A stretch of 64,000 bases of DNA, from assembly GCF_012034175.1 (NCBI RefSeq), contig NZ_JAATEJ010000018.1, positions 1-64,000 of the forward strand, written 5' to 3'. The position numbers were made by a program, and so were the translations under genes. The notes below the pieces were generated by a model, which saw nothing but the letters and a program-made list of their open reading frames with translations, searched no databases and was not told the origin of the DNA. Within the stretch, counting starts at the first letter, position 1. Each line of letters starts with the position of its first letter. Positions 26,533-35,300 of the stretch are shown in pieces. The stretch is from Actinacidiphila epipremni. Lineage in GTDB: Bacteria > Actinomycetota > Actinomycetes > Streptomycetales > Streptomycetaceae.

Positions 26533-27498
26533 TTACATACTGCGCAGTGCGGCTTTCGCGCCGGCGGCCGGCCGGGTGAGGGCGAGCAGGTCGCGGGCGG
26601 GGCCGGCCGGGCGGTGGCCGGCGGGCCACACCGCGCGCAGCGCCCGGCGCAGGTCGAGTCCGGCCACGGGCACGGCCGCCAGGCGGTGCGCGGACAGCTC
26701 GTCGGCGACCGCGAGCTCGCTGAGCACCGCGGGCCCGGCGCCGCCGACCGCCGCGGACTTCACGGCGGTGGTGGAGGCGAGTTCGAGCAGCGGTACGGCC
26801 GGCGGTCCGCCGTGCGCGGTGAGCGCGGCGTCGAGGACCTGGCGGGTGCCGGAGCCCTCCTCGCGCAGCAGCAGCGGGGTGGCGGCCAGTTCGGCCGCGG
26901 GCAGCGGGCGGCGGCGGGCCGCCCACGGGTGGCCGGGCGCGACGACGACCAGCAGCCGGTCGCGCCCGATGACGGCGGCGTCCAGCGCTGCGGGCACGTC
27001 GAGGCCCTCCACGAACCCCAGGTCCGCCTCCCCGGCGGCGACCTGCTGGGCGACGACCACGGAGTTGCCCGCGGCGAGCGACACGGCGGTGCCCGGGTGC
27101 CGGGCGTGCAGCGCGGTCAGCCAGCCGGGCAGCAGGTATTCGGCGACCGTCATGCTCGCCGCGACCCGCAGCCGCGAGTCCCGCCGGCCGCGCAGGGCCC
27201 GCGCGCCCGCGTCGAAGTCGGCCGCCGCCTCCAGGACCCGCCGGGCCCATTCGGTGACGACGGCGCCCTCCTCGGTCAGGGCCGAGCCGCCCGTCGAGCG
27301 CCGGACGAGCGCGACGCCCAGCTGCCGCTCCAGCGCCCGCATCCGGCCGCTCGCCGCGGGCTGGCTGATGCCCAGCTCGCGGGCCGCCCGCCCGAGGCTG
27401 CCCAGCCGGGCGACGGCCATCAGCAGCTCCATCGCCCCGAGGTCGGGCACGCGCCGGGACAGCGCCCCGCCGGGGTCGCGCTGCTCGCTGCCGGTCAT
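26533..27498 (-). CDS. LysR-family transcriptional regulator
   Basis: 321 residues. The N-terminal winged HTH is MELLMAVARLGSLGRAARELGISQPAASGRMRALERQLGVALVRRST, followed by the effector-binding domain (LRVAASMTVAEYLLPGWLTALHARHPG...). It is divergent from the TDT-family transporter at 27654. The inverted repeat GGTCATA-N9-TATGACC lies between them, the standard arrangement for LysR regulators that control themselves and the neighbouring gene. Effector unknown. Confidence 0.93.
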   Translation of the reverse strand: MTGSEQRDPGGALSRRVPDLGAMELLMAVARLGSLGRAARELGISQPAASGRMRALERQLGVALVRRSTGGSALTEEGAVVTEWARRVLEAAADFDAGARALRGRRDSRLRVAASMTVAEYLLPGWLTALHARHPGTAVSLAAGNSVVVAQQVAAGEADLGFVEGLDVPAALDAAVIGRDRLLVVVAPGHPWAARRRPLPAAELAATPLLLREEGSGTRQVLDAALTAHGGPPAVPLLELASTTAVKSAAVGGAGPAVLSELAVADELSAHRLAAVPVAGLDLRRALRAVWPAGHRPAGPARDLLALTRPAAGAKAALRSM

Positions 27499-27577
27499 AG
27501 GGCCAGCGTATGTCCGCGGCGGGGGTGGGTCGTGCCGCCGCGGGAGGGCGGGGGGCTCGCCGCCGCGGGAGCGCGCG

Positions 27578-27600
27578 GGTCATAAGCGGCGGCTATGACC
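27578..27600. promoter_or_regulatory. Candidate LysR operator
   Basis: GGTCATA (27578-27584), 9-base spacer, TATGACC (27594-27600). It lies 79 bases from the LysR start and 53 bases before the transporter ATG. It fits the T-N11-A style dyad recognised by LysR proteins. Confidence 0.65.
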
Positions 27601-27653
27601 TGATAGCCCGCGGGGTGCTACCGGCGGCGCCCGGCGCGCAGGAGTGTGAGGGC

Positions 27654-28862
27654 ATGGTCACCACAGCTGCCGCCGCCCGCTCCCTGCTCCGCCACCACGC
27701 CTTCCGCGGGGTCGGGCCCAACTGGTACGCGGGCGTGATGGGCACCGCGATCGTCGGCAACGCCGGGGCCGCGCTGCCGGGCTGTCCCGGCTGGCTGCGG
27801 GATGCGGGTACGGGGGTGTGGGTGCTCTCCGTGGTCGTGCTGGCGCTGGTGCTGGCCGCCCGGGCGGTGCACTGGGCGCGGCACCGGGAGGCGGCGGTGC
27901 GGCATCTGCACGATCCGGGGGTGGCGCCGTTCTACGGGTGCCTGCCGATGGCGCTGCTCGCCGTGGGTGCGGGGGCGCTCGCGGCGGGGCCGCGGGTGGT
28001 GGGCGAGCGGGCCGCGGTGGGGATGGACTGGGCGCTGTGGTCGGCGGGCACGGCCGGCGCGCTGCTGGTCGCGGTCGCGGTGCCGTACCTGATGGTGACG
28101 CGGCATCGGATCGGGCCGGCGGACGGCTCGCCGGTGTGGCTGCTGCCCATCGTCGCGCCGATGGTCGCGGCGGCGGTCGGGCCGGCGCTCGTACCGCATC
28201 TGGCGGTCGGCGGGCGGCAGGCGCGTGAGGCGCTGCTGCTGGGGTGCGTGGCGATGTTCGGGCTGAGCCTGCTGGCCACGCTGATGACGCTGCCGCTGGT
28301 GTGGGGCCGGCTGCTGCGGCACGGCCCGCTGCCGCTCGCGGCGACGCCGGCGCTCTTCCTGGTCCTGGGGCCGCTGGGCCAGTCCACCACGGCGGCCGGC
28401 GCGTTCGCGGACGCGGGCCGGTTCGCGGTGCCGGGTCCGTATCCGGCGGCGCTGCGCGGCTTCGCGGTGCTGTACGGGGTGCCGGTCATGGGCTTCGCGC
28501 TGCTGTGGCTGGCGCTGGCGGCGGCGCTGGTGGTGCGGGCGGGCCGGCGCGGGATGGGCTTCTCGATGACGTGGTGGGCCTTCACCTTCCCGGTCGGCAC
28601 CTGCGTGACGGGCGCGGCCTCGCTGGCCCGGCACACGGGGCTGCACGCGGCGTCGTGGCTGGCGGCGGCGCTGTACGTGCTGCTGGTGGCGGCGTGGGCG
28701 GCGGCGTTCGGGGGTACGCTGCGCGGCCTGCTGGCCGGTGACCTGCCGGTGCCGGCCGCCGCGCCCGCGGTCCACCCGGTACGTCAGCCGGTCGCCGCCG
28801 CGAGCGCCGCGGCCAGTGCCGCGGGGGCCTCGGTCAGCGAGGGGCCGTACCAGGTGAGGTGA
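27654..28862 (+). CDS. TDT-family transporter (tellurite-resistance/dicarboxylate type)
   Basis: 402 residues from ATG at 27654. About ten hydrophobic segments; the opening FRGVGPNWYAGVMGTAIVGNAG and later MGFSMTWWAFTFPVGTCVTGAASLARHTG are typical of the TehA/Mae1/SSU1 (TDT) family, related to SLAC1 anion channels. Members export or import dicarboxylates, sulfite, or affect tellurite resistance; the substrate here is unknown. It is divergent from a LysR regulator. Its last 79 bases overlap, tail to tail, the end of the metal-receptor gene on the other strand, which is unusual. Confidence 0.88.
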   Translation: MVTTAAAARSLLRHHAFRGVGPNWYAGVMGTAIVGNAGAALPGCPGWLRDAGTGVWVLSVVVLALVLAARAVHWARHREAAVRHLHDPGVAPFYGCLPMALLAVGAGALAAGPRVVGERAAVGMDWALWSAGTAGALLVAVAVPYLMVTRHRIGPADGSPVWLLPIVAPMVAAAVGPALVPHLAVGGRQAREALLLGCVAMFGLSLLATLMTLPLVWGRLLRHGPLPLAATPALFLVLGPLGQSTTAAGAFADAGRFAVPGPYPAALRGFAVLYGVPVMGFALLWLALAAALVVRAGRRGMGFSMTWWAFTFPVGTCVTGAASLARHTGLHAASWLAAALYVLLVAAWAAAFGGTLRGLLAGDLPVPAAAPAVHPVRQPVAAASAAASAAGASVSEGPYQVR

Positions 28863-29542
28863 CGGCCGCTCGGCAGGGCGGCGGGGACGCCGGGGAAGGC
28901 TTCGGGGCCGTCGCCGGCGGTGAAGCGGTAGGGCTCGTCGGGCAGCACGACCAGGTCGGGGCGGGCGGCGAGCAGGTCGGGGAGGGGCACGCGGGGGTAG
29001 CGGTCGGGGTGGCCGGCGTAGAGGTTGCGGACGCCGAGGCGGGCGAGCAGGTCGCCGGCGAAGGTGTCGCGGCCGAGCACCATCCACGGGCGGCGCCAGA
29101 TCGGCACGACCGCGGTGCGTACCGGCGCCGCCGCGGTGACATCCCGCCAGGCGGCCCGCGCCGCGTCCAGCCATGCCGGGCGGGGCAGTCCGCAGGCGCC
29201 CACCAGCAGCCGGTCCAGCTCGGCGAAGGCGTCGGGCAGCGAGCGCACCCGGGTGACCAGCACTTCCAGGCCGGCCGCCCGCAGCGCGTCGAGGTCGGCG
29301 GGGCGGTTCTCCTCCTCGTTGGCGACGACCAGGTCCGGGGCGAGCGCGGCGACCGCCGCCACGTCCGGGTTCTTCGTGCCGCCGATCCGCGGTACGTCCA
29401 GGTCCGCGGGGTGCGTGCACCAGTCGGTCGCGCCGACGAGCAGCCCGGGCCCGGCCGTCACGGCGACCGCCTCCGTCAGCGACGGCACGAGCGAGACGAC
29501 CCGGCGTACGGGGCGGGCGGGCCCCGGGTTCTGGTGTGGCAC
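28784..29542 (-). CDS. Helical-backbone metal receptor fold protein (cobalamin/Fe-siderophore binding type)
   Basis: 252 residues from GTG at 29542 (GGTGGG upstream); an ATG at 29581 would add 13 residues. The BtuF/FhuD-like fold is seen in RRVVSLVPSLTEAVAV, DWCTHPADLDVPRIGGTKNPDVAAVAALAPDLVVANEEENR and LLAARPDLVVLPDEPYRF. Family proteins bind cobalamin or iron chelates for ABC importers. This one has neither signal peptide nor lipobox and no importer genes nearby, so it probably works in the cytoplasm, and its ligand is open. The 3' end overlaps the converging TDT gene by 79 bases. Confidence 0.8.
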   Translation of the reverse strand: MPHQNPGPARPVRRVVSLVPSLTEAVAVTAGPGLLVGATDWCTHPADLDVPRIGGTKNPDVAAVAALAPDLVVANEEENRPADLDALRAAGLEVLVTRVRSLPDAFAELDRLLVGACGLPRPAWLDAARAAWRDVTAAAPVRTAVVPIWRRPWMVLGRDTFAGDLLARLGVRNLYAGHPDRYPRVPLPDLLAARPDLVVLPDEPYRFTAGDGPEAFPGVPAALPSGRHLTWYGPSLTEAPAALAAALAAATG

Positions 29543-29590
29543 CGGCCCACCGTACGGCCGGTTGTCGGTGCCGCGTGCCATGCTGGCCCG

Positions 29591-30529
29591 GTGAGCGACC
29601 AGAATCCCGGCAGCGGCGGCGGCCTGCTGCTGCTCGACACCGCGAGCCTGTACTTCCGCGCGTATTTCGGCGTGCCCGAGTCGGTGAAGGCGCCCGACGG
29701 CACGCCGGTCAACGCGGTGCGCGGGCTGCTGGACTTCATCGCCCGGCTGGTCGCCGACCACTCCCCCGCCGGCCTGGTGGCGTGCATGGACGCCGACTGG
29801 CGCCCGCAGTGGCGGGTGGAGCTGATCCCGTCGTACAAGGCGCACCGGGTCGCCGACGCGAGCGAGGGCATCGAGGAGGTGCCCGACACGCTCTCGCCGC
29901 AGGTGCCGGTCATCGAGGCGGTGCTGGACGCGCTCGGCATCGCCCGGGTGGGGGTGCCGGGTTACGAGGCGGACGACGTGATCGGCACGCTCGCGGCCCG
30001 GGCGGCGGGCCGGGTGGACATCGTCACCGGCGACCGCGACCTCTTCCAGCTGGTGGACGACGCGCGCGGGGTGCGGGTGCTCTTCCCGCGCAAGGGCGTC
30101 GGCGATCCGGACGTGGTGGACGAGGCGGCGATCGAGGAGCGGTACGGCGTACGGGCCCGGCAGTATGCCGACTTCGCGGCGCTGCGCGGCGATCCGAGCG
30201 ACGGCCTGCCGGGCGTGAAGGGCATCGGCGAGAAGACCGCGGCGCAGCTGGTCTCGGAGTACGGCGACCTCGCGGGGGTGCGGGCGGCGGCGAAGGACCC
30301 CTTCTCCCGGCTGACGCCGGCCCGGCGCCGCAACATCGCCGCCGCGGCGGACTACCTGGACGTGGCGCCCGCGGTGGTGGCCGTCGCGAAGGACGTCCCG
30401 CTGCCGGCGTTCGACCCGGCGGTGCCGTCCGCCCCGGCCGCGCCCGCCGCGCTGGAGTCGCTGGCGCAGACGTGGGGCCTGGGCGGTTCGCTGACCCGGC
30501 TGCTGGCGGCGCTGGCCGCGAGCGGCTAG
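29591..30529 (+). CDS. 5'-3' exonuclease (FEN1/PolI N-terminal domain type)
   Basis: 312 residues, GTG at 29591; the ribosome binding site is weak. The PIN-like nuclease core carries acidic metal ligands in LLLLDTASLYFRAYF, ACMDADWRPQWR, PGYEADDVIGTLA and IVTGDRDLFQLVDD. The helix-3-turn-helix DNA-binding segment is GDPSDGLPGVKGIGEKTAAQLVSEYG. It is a stand-alone homologue of the PolI 5' nuclease domain, as found in many actinobacteria, and likely works in flap or primer removal. Divergent from the metal-receptor gene. Confidence 0.93.
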   Translation: MSDQNPGSGGGLLLLDTASLYFRAYFGVPESVKAPDGTPVNAVRGLLDFIARLVADHSPAGLVACMDADWRPQWRVELIPSYKAHRVADASEGIEEVPDTLSPQVPVIEAVLDALGIARVGVPGYEADDVIGTLAARAAGRVDIVTGDRDLFQLVDDARGVRVLFPRKGVGDPDVVDEAAIEERYGVRARQYADFAALRGDPSDGLPGVKGIGEKTAAQLVSEYGDLAGVRAAAKDPFSRLTPARRRNIAAAADYLDVAPAVVAVAKDVPLPAFDPAVPSAPAAPAALESLAQTWGLGGSLTRLLAALAASG

Positions 30530-30570
30530 CGGATCGCCGGCCGGGCGGCCCGCGACCCCCAGGTCAGCCA

Positions 30571-30591
30571 ACTATACGCCGTGGGTATAGT
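30571..30591. promoter_or_regulatory. Inverted repeat ACTATAC-N7-GTATAGT
   Basis: Exact 7-base arms, AT-rich in otherwise GC-rich DNA, 54 bases before the deacetylase ATG. Position and symmetry suggest an operator overlapping the promoter. The GTATAG arm could also supply a -10 element. The cognate regulator is unknown; the FadR-type gene at 31566 is one candidate. Confidence 0.5.
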
Positions 30592-30645
30592 GCACAGCGT
30601 TTCCACAGGAACGCCCCCCGCCACCCCACCCACGGAGGTCCCGCC

Positions 30646-31470
30646 ATGCCCGCTCAGACCCGCAGGACGCGCCGGACGGCGCTGCTGTCCGGGCTCGTGG
30701 CGCTGAGCCTCGGCCTCGCCCTCACGGGCTGCGCGACATACGACGCCCAGTCGCCGCGGGACGCCCGCGAGCACGCGTACAAGGCGGCGGGCACGACGGG
30801 CAGCACCGCGGGCGAGGGCCACCCGGCGGGGAGGTCGGCGGCGCTGCCGGCCGGGGCGGTGGACTGCCGCACGGCCAAGTGCATCGCGCTGACCTTCGAC
30901 GCGGGGCCGAGCGCGCACACCCCGGCGCTGCTGAAGGTGCTGGCGGACAAGAAGGTCCGGGTGACGTTCTTCCTGCTCGGCCACAACCATGTCGACAAAT
31001 ACCCCGACCTGGTGCGGCAGATGGCCGGCAACGGCAACGTCCTCGGCAACCACTCCTGGACCCACCCCCGGCTGACCGACCTGGAGCCGGCGCGGATACG
31101 CGCCGAGCTGGACCGCCTGGACGACGAGGTGGAGCGGCTGACCGGGCAGCGCCCCACGCTGATGCGCCCGCCGCAGGGCCGCACCGACGAGAAGGTGTCG
31201 AAGGTGTGCAAGGAGCTGGGCCTGGCGCAGGTGCTGTGGAGCGACACCGCGAGCGACTACGCCACCACCGACACCGCGCTGATAACGAAGCGGATACTCA
31301 AGGACGCGAGCCGGGACGGCATCATCCTGCTGCACGACCTCTACGACGGCACCGTGCCCGCCGTGCCCGGCATCATCGACGCGCTGCGGGCCCAGGGCTA
31401 CACCTTCGTGACGGTCCCGGAACTGCTGGCCCCCGCCGCCCCCGAGCCCGGCAGGGTCTACCGGCCCTGA
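30646..31470 (+). CDS. Polysaccharide deacetylase lipoprotein
   Basis: 274 residues, GGAGG upstream of ATG. A basic N-terminus and lipobox LALTGC place Cys29 as the lipidation site. The NodB-fold domain (carbohydrate esterase 4) has motif 1 TFDAGPS at 83-89, motif 2 NHSWTH (His136, His140), RPPQGRTDE and LWSDTASDY, and HDLYDGT near the end. The usual motif 1 is TFDDG; here the second Asp, a zinc ligand in classic enzymes, is Ala. As I recall, this TFDAG form recurs in actinobacterial homologues, so activity is not excluded. Expected role: removing acetyl groups from peptidoglycan or other cell-surface glycans. Confidence 0.88.
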   Translation: MPAQTRRTRRTALLSGLVALSLGLALTGCATYDAQSPRDAREHAYKAAGTTGSTAGEGHPAGRSAALPAGAVDCRTAKCIALTFDAGPSAHTPALLKVLADKKVRVTFFLLGHNHVDKYPDLVRQMAGNGNVLGNHSWTHPRLTDLEPARIRAELDRLDDEVERLTGQRPTLMRPPQGRTDEKVSKVCKELGLAQVLWSDTASDYATTDTALITKRILKDASRDGIILLHDLYDGTVPAVPGIIDALRAQGYTFVTVPELLAPAAPEPGRVYRP

Positions 31471-31565
31471 GCCCCGCGGGCCCGCCGCCGGGCCGGGCCG
31501 CGGCAGCGCGGCTACGCTGGCCGGAGAGGACTCCTCGGGCGACCCGACCTGGGAGGTGAGCGGCC

Positions 31566-32258
31566 ATGGCGCTCGGTTCGCTGCGGCCCGGCCCGCTGGT
31601 GGAGCAGGCCACCGAGCATCTGCGCGAGCAGATCGTCGCCGGGCGCTGGCCGGTCGGCACCCGCCTGCCGGGCGAGACGGCGCTCGCGGCGTCGCTGGGC
31701 GTGGGCCGCTCGACGGTACGGGAGGCGGTACGGGCGCTGGCCGGCGCCGGGCTCGTCACCTCGCGGCAGGGCGCGGGGGTCTTCGTGGTCCGCACGCGGC
31801 CGGACGAGGACTTCGGCACCCGGCTGCGGCGCGCGGCGGTCACCGATGTGTACGAGGCCCGGGCGGTGGTCGAGGTGCAGGCGGCCCGGCTCGCCGCGCG
31901 GCGCCGCACCGCGGCGGACCTCGCGGGCCTGGAGTCGGCGCTGACCGCCCGCCGGGAGGCGGCCGGGCGCGGCGGCGCGGCGCTCGTCGACGCGGACCTC
32001 GCCCTGCACGCCGGCGTGGTGGCCGCCGCCCGCAACCCCGTGCTGACCGATCTCTTCGCCGAGTTCGCGCCCGCGCTGCGGGCGGCGCTGATCGGCCTGG
32101 CCGCGCTGCCGGGCCCGGACGGCTCGGGCCGGGCTCCGGTGGACGGCGACGCCTCGCACATCGCGCTGGTCGCGGCGGTCGCCGCCCGCGACGGGGACGA
32201 GGCCGCGCGGCTCCTGGAGGCGGAGTTCGCCGCACCGCCGGCCCGGCCGCGCGGCTGA
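31566..32258 (+). CDS. GntR/FadR-type transcriptional regulator
   Basis: 230 residues, GGGAGGTG upstream of ATG. Winged HTH: LVEQATEHLREQIVAGRWPVGTRLPGETALAASLGVGRSTVREAVRALAGAGLV, then GAGVFVV. The C-terminal FadR-like FCD helical domain has Asp/His positions that could bind a metal (DADLALHAGVV, SHIALVAAV). Effector and target unknown. It follows the deacetylase gene by 95 bases. Confidence 0.9.
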   Translation: MALGSLRPGPLVEQATEHLREQIVAGRWPVGTRLPGETALAASLGVGRSTVREAVRALAGAGLVTSRQGAGVFVVRTRPDEDFGTRLRRAAVTDVYEARAVVEVQAARLAARRRTAADLAGLESALTARREAAGRGGAALVDADLALHAGVVAAARNPVLTDLFAEFAPALRAALIGLAALPGPDGSGRAPVDGDASHIALVAAVAARDGDEAARLLEAEFAAPPARPRG

Positions 32259-32309
32259 GCCGCCCGTACGCCCACCCGCAGCCGGACCCGTACCGGTAGG
32301 CGCGGACGA

Positions 32310-32343
32310 AGGCGGGGCCCCCGGCGTACCGGGAGCCCCGCCT
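32310..32343. terminator. Terminator between converging FadR-type and S53 peptidase genes
   Basis: AGGCGGGGC (32310-32318) pairs with GCCCCGCCT (32335-32343), with further inner pairing through CCGG-CGTA-CCGG. It sits between two convergent genes. Confidence 0.8.
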
Positions 32344-32359
32344 CGTCAGTGCGCCGGCG

Positions 32360-35300
32360 TCAGTCCTTCAGCAGGGCGAAGTCCGCCGTCGTCGTGCCCC
32401 CCTTGGTGATCTTGACCGTCGTCGTGGTCGGCTGGTAGCCGTCCTTGGCGATGATCAGCTGCAGGGGGTTGTTGCGCACGTCGAGCCACAGCGCGTACGT
32501 GCCGTCCTTGGTGGTCTTCAGGGTGTAGTGGGTCGTCCAGGTGTTGATCTGGACGGTGGCGCCCGCGAGCGGCTGGCCGCCCGAGGTCACCGTGCCGGTG
32601 ATCTTGCCCCAGGTGGCCGGGGGCTTGACCGTGAAGGCGACGCCCACCGACGGCACCGCGTACGGGGTGTCGCTGGCGACGCCGAGGGAGGCGGAGAAGG
32701 TGCCGGGCTGGGTGATCTCCGGCACCGCCGCGTTGAGGCCGACGGTGACGGTGGTGCTGGCGCCGGCGGCCAGGGTGACCGTGGTGGCGCTCTCGGTCAG
32801 CCAGCTGACGTCGGTGCTGTCGGACTGGTCGTAGCCGGCCAGCACCTCGGAGGTCTTGGCCGGGATCTGCCCGGCCAGGCCGCCGACCGCGTAGAAGCCG
32901 AGGCTGCCGCCGCCGCGGTAGAGCGAGGCGTTGGCGTTCGGCAGCGCGGTCCAGGTGTTGTCGGCGGGCGAGTAGGACCAGGTCTGGTTGGTCAGCGCGC
33001 CGCCGTCCTCGATGGCGCCGCCCTTGACCAGCAGCAGGCCGTTCGCGGCGGTGTAGGCCGCGCCCCACGCGTCGGTGGGCTGGTCGGCGATCGGCGACCA
33101 GGAGTCGGCCGCCGGGTCGTAGACGTAGGCGTGGCTGATGCTGCCGGCGTCGGTGGTGCCGCCGGAGCAGTACAGCTTGCCGCCGACGCCGCCGCAGGCC
33201 TCCCACGCGACGGGCTCGGGGTAGGCGGCCAGCTGCGCCCAGGTGTTGCTCGCCGCGTCGTAGGCGGTCACGTCGGTGGTGCCGCACGCGGTGGCGGTGC
33301 AGCCGCCGACCGAGTACAGCTTGCCGCCGAGCACCGCGCTGCCCGCGCCCGCGTAGGGCTTGGGCGAACTGGCGCCGGTGCTCCAGGAGTTGGACGCGAT
33401 GTCGTAGATCTCCAGCTTGCTGTCCGGTGCGCCGGAGGCGCCCCAGCCGCCGACGGCGTAGAGCTTGTCGCCGATCGTGCCGTGGGCCGCGGCCTCCCGG
33501 GTGTCGGCGGCGGAGGCGAGCTTGGTCCAGGCGCCGCTGTCCGCGCTGTACGCGTACAGGTCGCTGGTGTCGGCCAGCCCGTCGTAGCCGTAGCCGGAGT
33601 AGACGGTGCCGTCGTGGGTGAAGACGGAGTTGTCGCCCACCGCGGTCGGCAGGTCGGGGATGGTCGTCCAGGCGTCGCCGGCCGCGGGTTCCGCGGCGGG
33701 GGCGGCGGCCTTGGCGCCGGGCTTGGCGCCGGCCTTGGTGCCGTGCGCGGCGAGCGCGTGCGGCGAGTAGTGGCCCGCGACCAGGTTGAGCGGGGCGCCG
33801 GCTTTCTGCACGACCGCGCCGCCCGGGGTCTCGCCCAGGGTGACGGTGGCCGGCGCGCTGCCGGTGTTCTTGATCGTCAGGACCTGCGAGGTGCTCTTGC
33901 CCCACGCGACGGTCTTGTCGATCGAGGCCGGGGTGACCTTGATCCGGCCGGCCTTGAGCGACAGGTCGCGCTCGACCGCGCCGTCCGCCGCGATGGCGGC
34001 CTTGGCGGACGCCCCGGAGTAGCGGGAGGCCGCCGCGGTCACCTGGTGCTTGCCGGTGACGTGCGAGAAGAACCAGTAGAAGCCGTCACCGAGGTTCGGG
34101 TCGTCCGGGGTGGCGACGGTGGTGGCGTGGTCGTCGGGGTGGTCGGTGCTGGTGACGGTCGCGCCGTCGACGCCGTCCTTGGTGTTGGCGTCCTTGACGA
34201 TGCCGACGACCAGGCCGCCGGGCACCGGGTCGAAGGACCGCTTGCCGACGAAGACGTTGTCGAGCTGCCACCAGTACGCCCAGGTGCCGGTGTAGTGGAA
34301 GCGCAGCCGGACGTCGCTCTTGCCGCCGAAGTCGCTCAGCGGGATCTCGACGTGCTTGCCGGTGACCGAGGTGGTGGTCTGCTTCCACACGCTGGTCCAG
34401 GTGGTGCCGCCGTCGGCGGAGACGTCGACGCTGGCGGTGGAGTTGGAGAACTCCTTGTAGTCGGTGTCGAAGGACAGCAGCGGGTCGGCGGTGCCGCTCA
34501 GGTCGTACGACGGCGAGAGCAGCGAGGTGTCCTGGTGCAGGCCCTGGCCGATGGTGTCGCTGTCGACGATGGCGAAGCCGCCGCTGCCGCCGGTGCGGTT
34601 GCCGCGGCTGCCCGGGTCGTCGAAGACCCAGCCGCCGGTGGTGCCGTCGGCGTCGGCCACGCTCCAGCCGGCCGGCGCGGCGGTGGTGGAGGTGAAGGGC
34701 TCGGTGGGGCCGTCGAGGTGGACGGTGTAGCCGGGCGCGTCGGTGGAGGCGCTGTCCACGGGCACGGCGACGTTGAGCGACTGGTCGCTGTCGCCGACCT
34801 GGACGGTCTTGTCGACCGGCTTGTAGCCGGGGTAGTTGGCGGTGACGTGCAGGGTGTAGGTGGAGTCCGCCGGCAGCGTCAGGGAGTACGAGCCGGTGGC
34901 GGGGTCGGTGTAGACCGGGCCGCCGGGCACGCCCTGCGCGCTGACCGTGGCGTACAGCGGCCAGCCGTGGCCGCCGCCGTCGCTGACCCGGCCGGTGACC
35001 GTGTGGGTCGGCACGGCGTCGAGCGCGAAGGACTCGGTGACGGTGGCGCCGTCGGCGAGGTCCACGCCGGCCGCGCTGCCGCTCTGGTAGCCGTAGGCGG
35101 CGGCCGTCAGGTCGTACGTCCCGGGCGGCACGTCGAGGGTGTACGTGCCGTCGGCGGCGGTGGTGGCGGTGTTGTCGCCCGCGGTGACCTTGGCGCCGGC
35201 GATCGGCGCGCCGGTGGCGTGGTCGGTGACGGTGCCCTTGAACACGCCGTGCGGGCCGCTGGTGAAGGCCGCGAGGCCGTTGGGCGTGCCGAGGCCGGTC

